Assembly (NCBI RefSeq): GCF_021730435.1 | Contig: NZ_JABWGX010000026.1 | Location: 1-64,000 of the forward strand | Direction: 5' to 3' | DNA from: Xanthobacter agilis | Lineage (GTDB): Bacteria; Pseudomonadota; Alphaproteobacteria; Rhizobiales; Xanthobacteraceae | DNA: 64,000 nt | In this document: one piece after another, positions 18,983-26,695 of the stretch | Numbering within the stretch: the first letter of the stretch is position 1 | How the letters are laid out: each line of letters starts with the position of its first letter | Position numbers and translations under genes: made by a program | Notes under the pieces: generated by a model | What the model saw: only the letters and a program-made list of their open reading frames with translations | The model's database searches: none | Told to the model about the DNA's origin: nothing

Positions 18983-19683
18983 GACACGCCTCCGGTCGCG
19001 AGAGGCGTCCATCGCCCCCGGCGGAACACCCGCTCGCCGCCATGCACGCCGGAGCGGAAATTGCGCTGGTCGGTCACATGCAGCCGCTCCAGGTGATCGG
19101 GCAGACCGGGACGGTCCAGCATCACCAGGGGCGTGTCGTCGGCGCCCCCCGCCAGCGCCTCCACCACGCCCGGAGCCTCCACGACGGCCTCGAACACCGG
19201 GCGCGACGGCAGGCAGGGCTTGCGGCCCAGGAACAGCGGTCGGGCCGGCGCCGTCAGCGCCGCCGCAAGATCATCCAGCGTGGGCGGCTCCGCCGCCTCC
19301 CGCAGCATGAGCGCGACCCGCACGCTGGCATCGGCGCGATAGTCGCGCTCGCGGATGTGCGGGCTGTCGTAGGTCCCAGCCCCGCCGGCGCGGCCCTCGG
19401 GCACGCCGAAGGTGGTCCAGCCGGTGTCGCCGTGGCCGAGCGCGGCGGTCTGGAAATCCCGTACCGGCGTGCCCGGCCGGTCGAGGGCAACGGCGAAGTC
19501 CAGCCGGGCCTGGAGCCGGTCATGGGCGTCGCCCATGCCGCGGGTCCAGCCCAGCGCATTGGCGAGCAGGCCGGTGAGGAGGGAGGCGCCCGGCCAGTCG
19601 CGCACCGGGCCGCGCGCATCCACCATTTCCGCGCCGAAGGCCACCAGCGGCCCCTCCAGCACCAGGATCAGGCAACAGGGCAT
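18979..19683 (-). CDS. cas5e: Cascade subunit Cas5e
   Basis: A 234-residue Cas5e (CasD), the Cascade subunit that caps the crRNA 5' handle. LILVLEGPLVAFGAEMVDARGP at the N-terminus, the WPGASLLTGLLANALGW helix and the glycine-rich LFLGRKPCLPSRPV motif are typical. It overlaps cas7e and cas6e by one and four bases. Looks intact. Confidence 0.95.
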   Translation of the reverse strand: MPCCLILVLEGPLVAFGAEMVDARGPVRDWPGASLLTGLLANALGWTRGMGDAHDRLQARLDFAVALDRPGTPVRDFQTAALGHGDTGWTTFGVPEGRAGGAGTYDSPHIRERDYRADASVRVALMLREAAEPPTLDDLAAALTAPARPLFLGRKPCLPSRPVFEAVVEAPGVVEALAGGADDTPLVMLDRPGLPDHLERLHVTDQRNFRSGVHGGERVFRRGRWTPLATGGVS

Positions 19684-20804
19684 CAGCCGGCGTCCGCAAT
19701 ATCGGCCGCCACCGCCTGGGCCAGCGCGGCGAGCGTCAGCGACCCCTGCGCCGCCGGAACATCGAGGGGATCAAGGGCGGCGAGGCGGCGCGTCTCACCG
19801 GGGCCATACATGCCGTCGAGCTTCGCCAGATGGACGGCAAGCGCGGTTCCCGCCGCCGCCACGGTGGGCGCGACCGCGGTGCGGAACGCATTGGCGAGGC
19901 TGCGCGGCTGGCGCGCCCCGCTCTCCACCAGCACGAGATCGGCATAGGCATAGGGCGCGGTGGACCCCTTCTTGGCGCCGGGGGAAACGGTGGCGATCAG
20001 GTGAATAAGATGTTCCACCACCTTGGCGGCGAGCGGCGCGTCGGCGCCAAGATTGGCGATCAGTAATGGCACGTCCACCACCACATAGACGTAGAACAGG
20101 CCGGCATTGATCTCGGTATCGAAGATGCCGCCGGCGCCGGTGCCGGTCTCCAGATCGTCCACCACCGTGAAATAGTCGGTTTCCGCCTGCTCGCGATGCA
20201 CCGTGAAGGCGTGCGCCACATGGATGGCGGCATCGGTGTTGGCATCGGGATCGGAGGTGATCATGCGGCCGAACAGGGCGGCCTCGAGCCCGGCGTTGAG
20301 CGGCCCCTTGGCCTTCAGCAACGCCGAGAGATTGGCCTTCTCCTCCTTCTTGAACAGCTTCTCGATGAAGGCGCCGGCCGCCTTGGCGTCCGGCTCGGCG
20401 GCGGCGTCCTTCGCCTTCGAGACAAGATAGGCGATCTCCGGCTCGCCGATCAGCAGGGCCTGACGGGTGGAGGGGTCCTTCACCGCATTCTTGCTGTAGA
20501 GCGCAACCGCGATGGCCTCCACGGCCGCCTTGCGGGTCTCCTCGGTGCCGATGCCGGCGAGCGCCGGCAGGATGCGTTCCTCCGGCAGACGGCGCGAGCG
20601 CACCGCCAGCTCCGGCCCGATCTTGTCGAGGCCGAAGGCGTCCTCAGCCGTACGCCAGTGGCGCTTGAGGCATTGGGAGGAAATGCGCGTGCGGACCCCG
20701 TCGCCGAACGGCAGGCGCTTGGCGAAGCCGGAATCGTCCCGGTTGAGCAGCGCGGCCGAATGGCTCACCAAAGCGTGGATCTGAATAAAGCGCGGGGTGG
20801 CCAT
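19683..20804 (-). CDS. cas7e: Cascade backbone subunit Cas7e
   Basis: A 373-residue Cas7e (CasC/Cse4), the backbone subunit that coats the crRNA spacer. Begins MATPRFIQIHALVSHSAALLNRDD, with the family motif FGDGVRTRISSQCLKRHWR near residue 30-48 and the typical SPGAKKGSTAPYAYADLVLVE region near residue 275. An in-frame TTG one codon earlier is less likely. Its ATG overlaps the stop of the upstream cse2 remnant (TGATG), so the junction with cse2 is original. Confidence 0.95.
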   Translation of the reverse strand: MATPRFIQIHALVSHSAALLNRDDSGFAKRLPFGDGVRTRISSQCLKRHWRTAEDAFGLDKIGPELAVRSRRLPEERILPALAGIGTEETRKAAVEAIAVALYSKNAVKDPSTRQALLIGEPEIAYLVSKAKDAAAEPDAKAAGAFIEKLFKKEEKANLSALLKAKGPLNAGLEAALFGRMITSDPDANTDAAIHVAHAFTVHREQAETDYFTVVDDLETGTGAGGIFDTEINAGLFYVYVVVDVPLLIANLGADAPLAAKVVEHLIHLIATVSPGAKKGSTAPYAYADLVLVESGARQPRSLANAFRTAVAPTVAAAGTALAVHLAKLDGMYGPGETRRLAALDPLDVPAAQGSLTLAALAQAVAADIADAG

Positions 20805-20905
20805 CAATCGGTCTCCGGGTCGGGCATCACGGGGGTGGCGGAATCGGTTTCACCGCTTTGGCGGCCGGCCTTGTCGAGGGTGCGCCAATAGTCCCTGGCG
20901 ATGGC
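20804..20905 (-). pseudogene. C-terminal stub of cse2 (cas11)
   Basis: About 33 codons read on the minus strand into the cas7e start and end with a TGA overlapping the cas7e ATG, exactly where cse2 normally ends. The residues (ARDYWRTLDKAG, then an acidic Pro/Thr tail) fit a Cse2 C-terminus only by position and general style, so the name is inference. Farther right the DNA turns into plus-strand cas3 sequence, so the rest of cse2 and all of cse1 are gone. The break lies near 20890-20912. Confidence 0.6.
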
Positions 20906-21776
20906 GAGGCGAACCGCAATCTGGTGCGCGATGCGGTTGCAACTCAAGCGGCCATTGAGGAGCTGGCGGGGCATGATCCGGCCCTGTTCCGCGTCGACGG
21001 TCTCTCGACCCTCCACCATGGTCGCTTCAGCGCCGGCGACCGGCGGCTTCTCGACCGGGCCGTGGAGAACGCCATTGGGCGGGAGCGCCCGGACGGCCCC
21101 GTGATCCTCGTGGGCACACAGACGCTGGAGCAAAGCCTCGACATCGACGCCGACCTTCTGATCACCGATCTCGCGCCGATCGATGTTCTGCTCCAGCGCC
21201 TCGGCCGCCTCCATCGCCACGAGCGCTCCCGCCCCTCGCCCTTCACCGCCGCGCGGGCGATCGTGCTGGTTCCGGACAGCTTCGAGGCCTCGCTCGCGGC
21301 GGTGAGTAACGCAAACGGCCGGCAACGCGTGGGACCACACGGCCTCGGCGGCTTCGTCTATGAAAACCTGTTGTCCATTTGCCGCCACCCGCCGCCTGAT
21401 CGGCGCGGGCGTGCACTGGAACATTCCGAGCGACAATCGCCGGCTGGTGGAAGAGGGCACCCATCCGGAGGCCCTGGCCGCGCTGCTCCACCAATTGTGC
21501 CGTGGCGCCCCCCGCTGGACCGCCGTGGAGGCCGGCGGCATCGGACGCCTTTTCGCCCGCAGGAGCGCCGCCGCCCTGGCCACCGTCGACTGGCGCAAGG
21601 CCGTGCATGACTTCAAGGTGGAGAGGGACGAGATCATCGGCACCCGGCTTGGCCTGTCCGACCGGGAAATCCACTTTGCCGCCCCGCTCCGCGGTCCCTT
21701 CCCGAGTGCGCGGGGCATCGACCGGCTGGTGCTGCCCAGCCACCTCATCGGCGCGGCCGTGCTTCTGGGTGTTTAG
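20906..21776 (+). pseudogene. cas3: Inverted, frameshifted C-terminal part of cas3
   Basis: The plus strand encodes the second helicase half of Cas3: NLVRDAVATQ, then FRVDGLSTLHHGRFSAGDR, then motif V/VI VGTQTLEQSLDIDADLLITD and LLQRLGRLHRH. The frame is lost near 21378-21380, where one extra T (CATTTGCC for CATTGCC) shifts it; the sense continues in another frame (ATRRLIGAGVHWNIP) to about 21767. There the IS remnant replaces the last part and supplies a stop at 21774-21776. The HD nuclease and first RecA domain are absent. It is opposite in strand to cas7e, so an inversion or rejoining removed cse1 and most of cse2. Confidence 0.88.
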
Positions 21777-22325
21777 TCCCAGCATGTCATGGTTTGGCTT
21801 GCGAACGAAGAGTTCGGGCTTTTGTGCGGCGATCTGCCGGATGGCTTCGAACGGTGTTTTGAAGCGCAGCGCCTTGAGTTGCTTGGCGTAGTTGTCGGCC
21901 AGCAGCCAGTCGCGGACATGGCGTCTCAGGTCGGTCAACGATGCGTAAAGGAAGGCGCGGACGGTCGCTTCCTTGATGGTGCGCACCATGCGTTCGGCCT
22001 GCCCATTGGTCCAGGGATGGTAGGGCTTGGTCAGGCGATGTTCGATGCCTTGCTCGGCGCGGACTCGGGAAGGGGCCGTGGGAGCAAAGGGTAGGGCGCT
22101 TCCACGTTCTTGCCGCCTCAGAGCATGTCCCCACCTCCTGGGTAAGGTGTCTTCCGCCGGCGAATCGGGTCGCTCGAGAATAACCTACAGCTTGCAGCAG
22201 GTGCGGAAGGCACCTCAGTGGCGGCTGGCAATGAAGATGGGAGCATCCACCTCGCCCATCATCACCACCTCGTTTCCCATCTGTCGGGCATAAACCTACG
22301 CCATCATACTCTGGGACTAAACACC
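21768..22325. mobile_element. Deletion derivative of an IS481-type insertion sequence
   Basis: Terminal inverted repeats GGTGTTTAGTCCCAG (21768-21782) and its exact complement (22311-22325), extended imperfectly inwards for about ten more bases, bracket 558 bases. The left half carries the C-terminal third of a minus-strand transposase; the right half has no recognisable transposase, so the element has an internal deletion and cannot move by itself. No target duplication is obvious. It ends the cas3 fragment. Confidence 0.8.
21772..22058 (-). pseudogene. IS481-type transposase, C-terminal part
   Basis: Encodes KPYHPWTNGQAERMVRTIKE, the DDE region around the final catalytic Glu of IS481/IS3-like transposases, then ASLTDLRRHVRDWLL, LKALRFKTPFEAI and a final HDMLGLN that runs into the terminal repeat. 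The upstream catalytic Asp residues are missing because of the internal deletion around 22058-22065. Confidence 0.85.
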
Positions 22326-22329
22326 TAGA

Positions 22330-22432
22330 GACCCTCAAGGGCCTCCCCCAAACAAATTCAGCTTCAAATGCTGGGTAATCAGCCCGAACGATTCACGCTT
22401 GATCCAATCCACCAAAGGTCGCGACTAAAGAC
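22330..22432 (+). pseudogene. Decayed IS481-type transposase end
   Basis: TLKGLPP, then FKCWVISP, and after a one-base frame slip ERFTLDPIHQ followed by a degenerate last motif. This is the same C-terminal module as at 2-97 (KCW, PERF, NPHHQ) but with a frameshift and base changes, so it is an older remnant. Confidence 0.65.
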
Positions 22433-22587
22433 TTGGTGGAGATGCGGCGCGGCGCCCGCCCGAGATGTGCAGAGGAACCCTCGACGCGGCCGCCCGGCAT
22501 TGCTATGAGCATGCAGCGCCCGCTTCGGCGGGCGCGCGCGGATGGCCCCGTCGCATTTTCCCCGATGAAGACGCTCCAGCGGGTCGC

Positions 22588-22677
22588 GGAAGGGTGGCCG
22601 AGTGGTTTAAGGCACCGGTCTTGAAAACCGGCGTGGGTTCAAACCCACCGTGGGTTCGAATCCCACCCCTTCCGCCA
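22588..22677 (+). tRNA. tRNA-Ser (TGA)
   Basis: A 90-nt class II tRNA starting GGAAGGGTGGCCGAGTGG, anticodon TGA at 22622-22624 (loop CTTGAAA), a long variable arm (GTGGGTTCAAACCCAC), T-arm GTGGGTTCGAATCCCAC, and CCTTCCGCCA end with encoded CCA. It is complete, so the ICE has restored or kept the 3' end on integration. Confidence 0.95.
22639..22677. other. Likely left attachment site (attL) of the ICE
   Basis: The 3' part of tRNA-Ser overlaps the last codons of the recombinase, whose final residues (GWDSNPRWV) are encoded by the antisense of the T-arm. Elements often integrate here and rebuild the tRNA. The expected duplicate of this sequence at the other end was not seen within the window, consistent with the right end lying beyond 64000. 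Confidence 0.55.
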
Positions 22678-24294
22678 TTTCAGTCCCAAAGTGGGCACGC
22701 CGATTCCCGCCGATTTCCCGCTAGAGACCGAAGTAAGGGCGCGCAGCAGTTCGCCCTTCGATCCCATGATGCGAACATGCCCTTCTCCGACTTCGACACG
22801 CTGGGCAAAAGCGCGCAGATGATCCCGCCGGTAGCCGCAGCCCTCCTGCCTGAGCCGACGCCGAGCGGTCGTGGCGAACTTTCGTAAAACGGCCGGCGTC
22901 ACCGCCATGCTGCCGGAGCTTTCGAGCATGGCTTGTGCTCGCTCGGAATCGACTTGCGCTTGGTCGCGGAGCGCCCGGAGGGCGACGACGCGCTCCTTCA
23001 AGGCCGGATCGTCCAGATCGGCCACGCCCGCTTCGATGGCCTCGTAGAGGCGTTTCAGGCGAAGCTCGGTCTCGGCCGCGCGTCGGTTCAACTCGGCGAT
23101 ATGCTCCCTGCGCCGATCCGCCCGCTCCTCGCGTCGATCGAGGATCGAGGCCAGGATCTCCTCCAGCCGCTCGGGCTGGAGGAGCCGGTTCTCAATATGG
23201 TCGCAGACGATGGCGTCGAGCTGCGGCATCGGGATCGAGCGGCCGGAGCAGCCGGTCTCGCCCTGACGGGCCTTGATCGAGCAAGTATAGTAGCGATAGC
23301 GCCCGCCCTTGCCGGTGCGGAGTGTCATGGCTCCACCGCACTTCTCACAGAAGCAGATGCCTGTCAGCAGGGTCGGTCCGCTGACGACACGCGGCGGCGT
23401 GACCTTGGAGTTGCGGACCCGCAAATGCTCCTGCACGGCATCAAACGTCTCCTGATCGATCAAGCGCGGCACCGGGACGACGACGATTTCGCTGACCGGC
23501 TTCAGCACCTTGGACTTGGAGCGCTTGTTGAACTCGTGCTCGCCGATATAGGTGCGTCGGGTCAGGATGCGGTGAAGCTGGCCGATGCCCCAACGCCCGC
23601 CGTCACGGGTGAAGATGCGGTTGCGATTGAGGTGGTTGACGATCGCCTTGACGCCCATCGGGCCGGAACCGCCTTCCCCCTGAAGGGCGAGCCGGTAGAT
23701 CAGCCGCACCGTGTCGGCGTGTAACGGGTCGATCTCCAGCTTCTTTTTGGTCTTGGTGCCGCGCTGCTCGGCCGCGATGATGCGATAGCCGATCGGCGGC
23801 AGAGCGCCGTTCCAGAAGCCCTGTCGGGCATTCTCTTTCAGGGCGCGCATGACGTGCTTGGCGTTCTCCTTCGACTGATACTCGTCGAACAGCGCCATGA
23901 TCTGGCGCATCATGACGTGCATCGGATCGTCGCCGATCTCCTGCGTGATCGAGACCAGCTTGACGCCGTTCTTCGCCAGCTTGCGGACGTAGAACTCCAG
24001 CTCGAAATGATCGCGAAAAAAGCGCGAGAAGCTATGGACCACGACGACATCGAAGGGAGCAGGCTTGGAAGTGCCGGCTTCGATCATCTGCTGGAAGGCC
24101 GGGCGGCGATCGTTGGTCGCGGTCGCGCCCGGCTCGACGAAGGTTTCAACGAGTTGGTATCCGCGCGAGATACAATAGGTTTCGCCCTGCCTCTTCTGGT
24201 CGGGAATCGACACGTCATGCTCGGCCTGCCGCGCGGTGGAAACGCGCAGGTAAAGGGCGGCACGGGTGGCGACCAATGGAGATTCTTTATTCAT
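22639..24294 (-). CDS. Large serine recombinase (ICE integrase)
   Basis: A 551-residue serine recombinase: resolvase domain with catalytic Ser in LYLRVSTARQAEHD (residues about 12-25), RRPAFQQMIEAG and DVVVVHSFSRFFRD; then a recombinase domain, and a zinc ribbon CFCEKCGGAMTLRTG with RYYTC, and a coiled-coil (about residues 390-450). It cuts and rejoins att sites in integration and excision. The start at 24294 overlaps the upstream regulator by eight bases. Its C-terminal tail is read from the tRNA-Ser 3' end. Serine recombinases at tRNA sites are less common than tyrosine integrases. Confidence 0.93.
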   Translation of the reverse strand: MNKESPLVATRAALYLRVSTARQAEHDVSIPDQKRQGETYCISRGYQLVETFVEPGATATNDRRPAFQQMIEAGTSKPAPFDVVVVHSFSRFFRDHFELEFYVRKLAKNGVKLVSITQEIGDDPMHVMMRQIMALFDEYQSKENAKHVMRALKENARQGFWNGALPPIGYRIIAAEQRGTKTKKKLEIDPLHADTVRLIYRLALQGEGGSGPMGVKAIVNHLNRNRIFTRDGGRWGIGQLHRILTRRTYIGEHEFNKRSKSKVLKPVSEIVVVPVPRLIDQETFDAVQEHLRVRNSKVTPPRVVSGPTLLTGICFCEKCGGAMTLRTGKGGRYRYYTCSIKARQGETGCSGRSIPMPQLDAIVCDHIENRLLQPERLEEILASILDRREERADRRREHIAELNRRAAETELRLKRLYEAIEAGVADLDDPALKERVVALRALRDQAQVDSERAQAMLESSGSMAVTPAVLRKFATTARRRLRQEGCGYRRDHLRAFAQRVEVGEGHVRIMGSKGELLRALTSVSSGKSAGIGVPTLGLKWRKGWDSNPRWV

Positions 24295-24688
24295 CGGCGG
24301 TCTCCTTCGGGCGTGAGGCTTTACGCCGTGGATTGGCAAGCGCCAGTTCCAGCACGACGCGATCATGGACGAGCTTGGGGGCGAGTTTCTTGCCGCTGCG
24401 CTCCATGCGGATGAGGCCGTAACCGACCATCGCTTTGAGCGTGCGTGAGAGGTTGGATTTCGCGCGGCCGGTCAGTTCCGCCAGCGCATCGAGCGATTCC
24501 GGCTCCTGTTCCGCGATCAGGCGCAACATTTCGCGGTTGGGTGCCGACAAGACCTTGGAGAAGGATTCCGTCGATATGAACCAGACTTTGGGATCGTCGG
24601 GCGACGGCTGTTCCTCCCCGCGCGCGATGCGCAGCGTGAGGGCCTTCATTTCCTCTGTATCGGCAATGCCGATCTTCAGCGTGGTCAT
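24287..24688 (-). CDS. Winged-helix regulator, HVO_A0114/MarR-like
   Basis: A 133-residue protein starting MTTLKIGIADTEEMK. The middle (REMLRLIAEQEPESLDALAELTGRAKSNLSRTLKAMVGYGLIRM) is a MarR-like winged helix of the HVO_A0114 type. Relatives are often the antitoxin next to a small toxin (TumE/DUF6516), but no such toxin is seen here. It overlaps the recombinase start by eight bases, so it probably controls recombinase expression; the palindrome at 24761-24785 upstream may be its own operator. Confidence 0.75.
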   Translation of the reverse strand: MTTLKIGIADTEEMKALTLRIARGEEQPSPDDPKVWFISTESFSKVLSAPNREMLRLIAEQEPESLDALAELTGRAKSNLSRTLKAMVGYGLIRMERSGKKLAPKLVHDRVVLELALANPRRKASRPKETADE

Positions 24689-24760
24689 GGCGCGCAGCCT
24701 CCGTAGGGGCACTCGCCGACCGACAAAGGACATCAGGCGGCGAAGCTGATATTCGCCAAT

Positions 24761-24785
24761 ATAGTTATCATAGTAATATAACTAT
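24761..24785. promoter_or_regulatory. AT-rich inverted repeat upstream of regulator-recombinase
   Basis: ATAGTTAT at 24761-24768 and ATAACTAT at 24778-24785 form a perfect 8-bp inverted repeat in an AT-rich island of otherwise GC-rich DNA, about 75 bases before the start of the winged-helix gene. Candidate operator/promoter. Confidence 0.55.
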
Positions 24786-24819
24786 TTCAAGGAAATTCGC
24801 TCTGCGCGATCGAACCGGA

Positions 24820-25089
24820 TCAGCCGGGCTTGCCGAACAGTTCGTCAATAATGTCGCCGAACCACGCCTCGAACAGGTCGATTTCGACTTCGGTTACGGG
24901 CACGCGCTCGGGCCAATCGTCGGAGACGGTCCAGTGATCGAGCGAGGGCTCCGTGCCACGTCCTTTCGCGACCGGCGCTTCGGGAGATGTCGGCATATCC
25001 TCATCGATATAGTCGTAGAGGTCGCCGGGCAGGCTGCCGGAGGCGGCACGAGACCGACGCCGGGTCTTGGTGGCTTGGCGTCGAGACAT
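24820..25089 (-). CDS. Small acidic ICE protein of unknown function
   Basis: An 89-residue protein starting MSRRQATKTRRRS, with a basic N-terminus and an acidic remainder (YDYIDEDMP, EVEIDLFEAWFGDIIDELFG). I recognise no domain; the position between DUF2274 and the recombinase regulator and the clean start suggest a real gene of the ICE backbone. Confidence 0.55.
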   Translation of the reverse strand: MSRRQATKTRRRSRAASGSLPGDLYDYIDEDMPTSPEAPVAKGRGTEPSLDHWTVSDDWPERVPVTEVEIDLFEAWFGDIIDELFGKPG

Positions 25090-25217
25090 GAACTCACCGT
25101 CCGGTTGGATATGCAGTCCTGGGTTCCCCGATCGGAATACGCGGCACTGCGCCGCCCCATCATCCTGCGGGGTTTGGCGACCGCGTGAAGTCGAGATTGT
25201 GCGATACCTTGATCGCG

Positions 25218-25460
25218 TCATGCGATAGGAATGCCGGACGATGGCGTCCCACGCCGCGCCTTGGCGAAGCCTCGATCGGTGGCGATGAAGCGTTCCAGCA
25301 TGGGGATGATCAGGCGGACGGGATCGGACGGGGCGTGACCTGCCTCACGGCCGAGGATTTCGGCATAGGCGGTCAGGTCGCGGTGCAAGCTGGCGGGCAG
25401 CTCCAACGTGACCTTGATGGGCTTGTCGTCTGCGATCGGGCCGAGCTTCAGCTTGGTCAT
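25218..25460 (-). CDS. DUF2274 protein
   Basis: An 80-residue protein (MTKLKLGPIADDKPIKVTLEL, then a helix-rich C-terminus with LIIPMLERFIATDRGF). DUF2274 proteins are regularly found at the end of trb operons. Ribbon-helix-helix-like strand at the N-terminus (PIKVTLELPASLHRDLTAYAEI) hints at a DNA-binding or regulatory role, unproven. Its start overlaps the trbI stop by four bases (ATGA). Confidence 0.85.
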   Translation of the reverse strand: MTKLKLGPIADDKPIKVTLELPASLHRDLTAYAEILGREAGHAPSDPVRLIIPMLERFIATDRGFAKARRGTPSSGIPIA

Positions 25461-26695
25461 GGCGTCGCTCCATAGGGTTCAAGCACAAGGTCGCGGGTGA
25501 CGATGACGCGGACGGGGAAGCCCGGCCGGATGGTCAGCGTCGGCGCGATCTGCAACTGGCGTTGGACGATCTGCTGTCCTGCCTGATTGATGGTGTCCTG
25601 CGCTCCGTCGCGGATCGCCCGCACCAGGCGATCATTGTCGTCGGTGGCGAGTTCCGTGCCGATGCCGAGCAGCGTCGAAAGCGCGGCGGCCTTGGCGAGA
25701 TCCCACCAGTGGTAATCGACGCCATCCTCCAGTCCGGCAAAACCTTGCGCGTCCGCCCCCGGTTGGCGCTCCAGCACGATCGAGCGGCCGTTCGGGAAGA
25801 TCAGGCGGTTCCAGACGAGCAGGATGCGGCGCTGGCCGAAGCCGACGCCGTTGTCATACTGACCGATGATACGGGTGCCCTGTGGGATCAGGAGGATGCG
25901 CCCGGTCGGGCTGTCGTAGATGTTCTCCGTCACCTGCGCGGTGATCTGGCCGGGAAGATCGGAACGGATGCCGGTGATGAGCGCGGCGGAAATCACCGCG
26001 CCGGCCTGAAGCACATTCGGCGAAGCGGGCGCGGCGACGCGATCGGATGAGACCGTGCGCCTGTCAGGCGTCTGGTTGAGGAAGGCAAGCTGGCGGTCCT
26101 GCGCCGAGGGCGTGGCCGGCTGCGGCGCAAGGCCAAGGCTGGCAAGGTTCGGTGCCGCTGCCGCGGCATCTGCCGTCACCGTTGCGGCAGGCGCGGCATT
26201 GCGGGTTTCCGTCGAGGCGAACAGCCGCGCGGTCCGCGCCGCCTCCAGTTCCTGCAAGCGGCGCTGCTCCTCGGCGCTGAGGCCGGGCTGTGCAGTAATC
26301 GCGGGCGGCGTGACGGGCTGTCCCCGGTTTTGCGCGTCAAGGATAGGTCGGCCGAGATCGCCGGGAAGCGGCGGGCCGAGCACCGGCCCGGTATAGTCGC
26401 GCGGCAGGCTGTTGAGGCCGTCGGGCGTCGCCCGGTTGTCGGTCGAAAGCAGTTCCTCGTTCTGGTGGCCGCCGTGCGAGGTCTGGAGCGCGTAGATCAA
26501 CGCGCCTCCAACGCCGAGACTGGCGACAAGACCCAGACCGGCAAGCACCTTGCGCGACAGGCGGGTGACGCGCGGCGGCTCGGGACGCAGGCGCATGGGC
26601 GCAACCGGCTCGCCGGTCAGCGGCCGGGCATCATCGGAAGGTTCTGGCGCCTCGGGCTTGCGCCCTTCTTCCTTTTCGGGGTCGACCTCGCTCAC
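25457..26695 (-). CDS. trbI: Conjugal transfer protein TrbI (VirB10-like)
   Basis: A 412-residue VirB10/TrbI homologue that links inner and outer membranes in the type IV secretion channel. The GTG start at 26695 overlaps the trbG stop (GTGA). A single transmembrane helix (VLAGLGLVASLGVGGALIYAL, near residues 49-70) follows a Pro/Glu-rich cytoplasmic leader; then a disordered linker and the VirB10 beta-barrel domain from about residue 205 (AGAVISAALITGIRSDLPG, ILLIPQGTRIIGQYDNGVGFG). Confidence 0.95.
   Translation of the reverse strand: MSEVDPEKEEGRKPEAPEPSDDARPLTGEPVAPMRLRPEPPRVTRLSRKVLAGLGLVASLGVGGALIYALQTSHGGHQNEELLSTDNRATPDGLNSLPRDYTGPVLGPPLPGDLGRPILDAQNRGQPVTPPAITAQPGLSAEEQRRLQELEAARTARLFASTETRNAAPAATVTADAAAAAPNLASLGLAPQPATPSAQDRQLAFLNQTPDRRTVSSDRVAAPASPNVLQAGAVISAALITGIRSDLPGQITAQVTENIYDSPTGRILLIPQGTRIIGQYDNGVGFGQRRILLVWNRLIFPNGRSIVLERQPGADAQGFAGLEDGVDYHWWDLAKAAALSTLLGIGTELATDDNDRLVRAIRDGAQDTINQAGQQIVQRQLQIAPTLTIRPGFPVRVIVTRDLVLEPYGATP

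Noticed and set aside
22516-22535. GC hairpin with TTCG loop before tRNA-Ser as terminator
   Set aside because: Perfect 8-bp stem, but no T run and no transcript to end; left unassigned.
24689-24819. TumE-type toxin next to the HVO_A0114-like regulator
   Set aside because: Only 130 bases of AT-rich control DNA.
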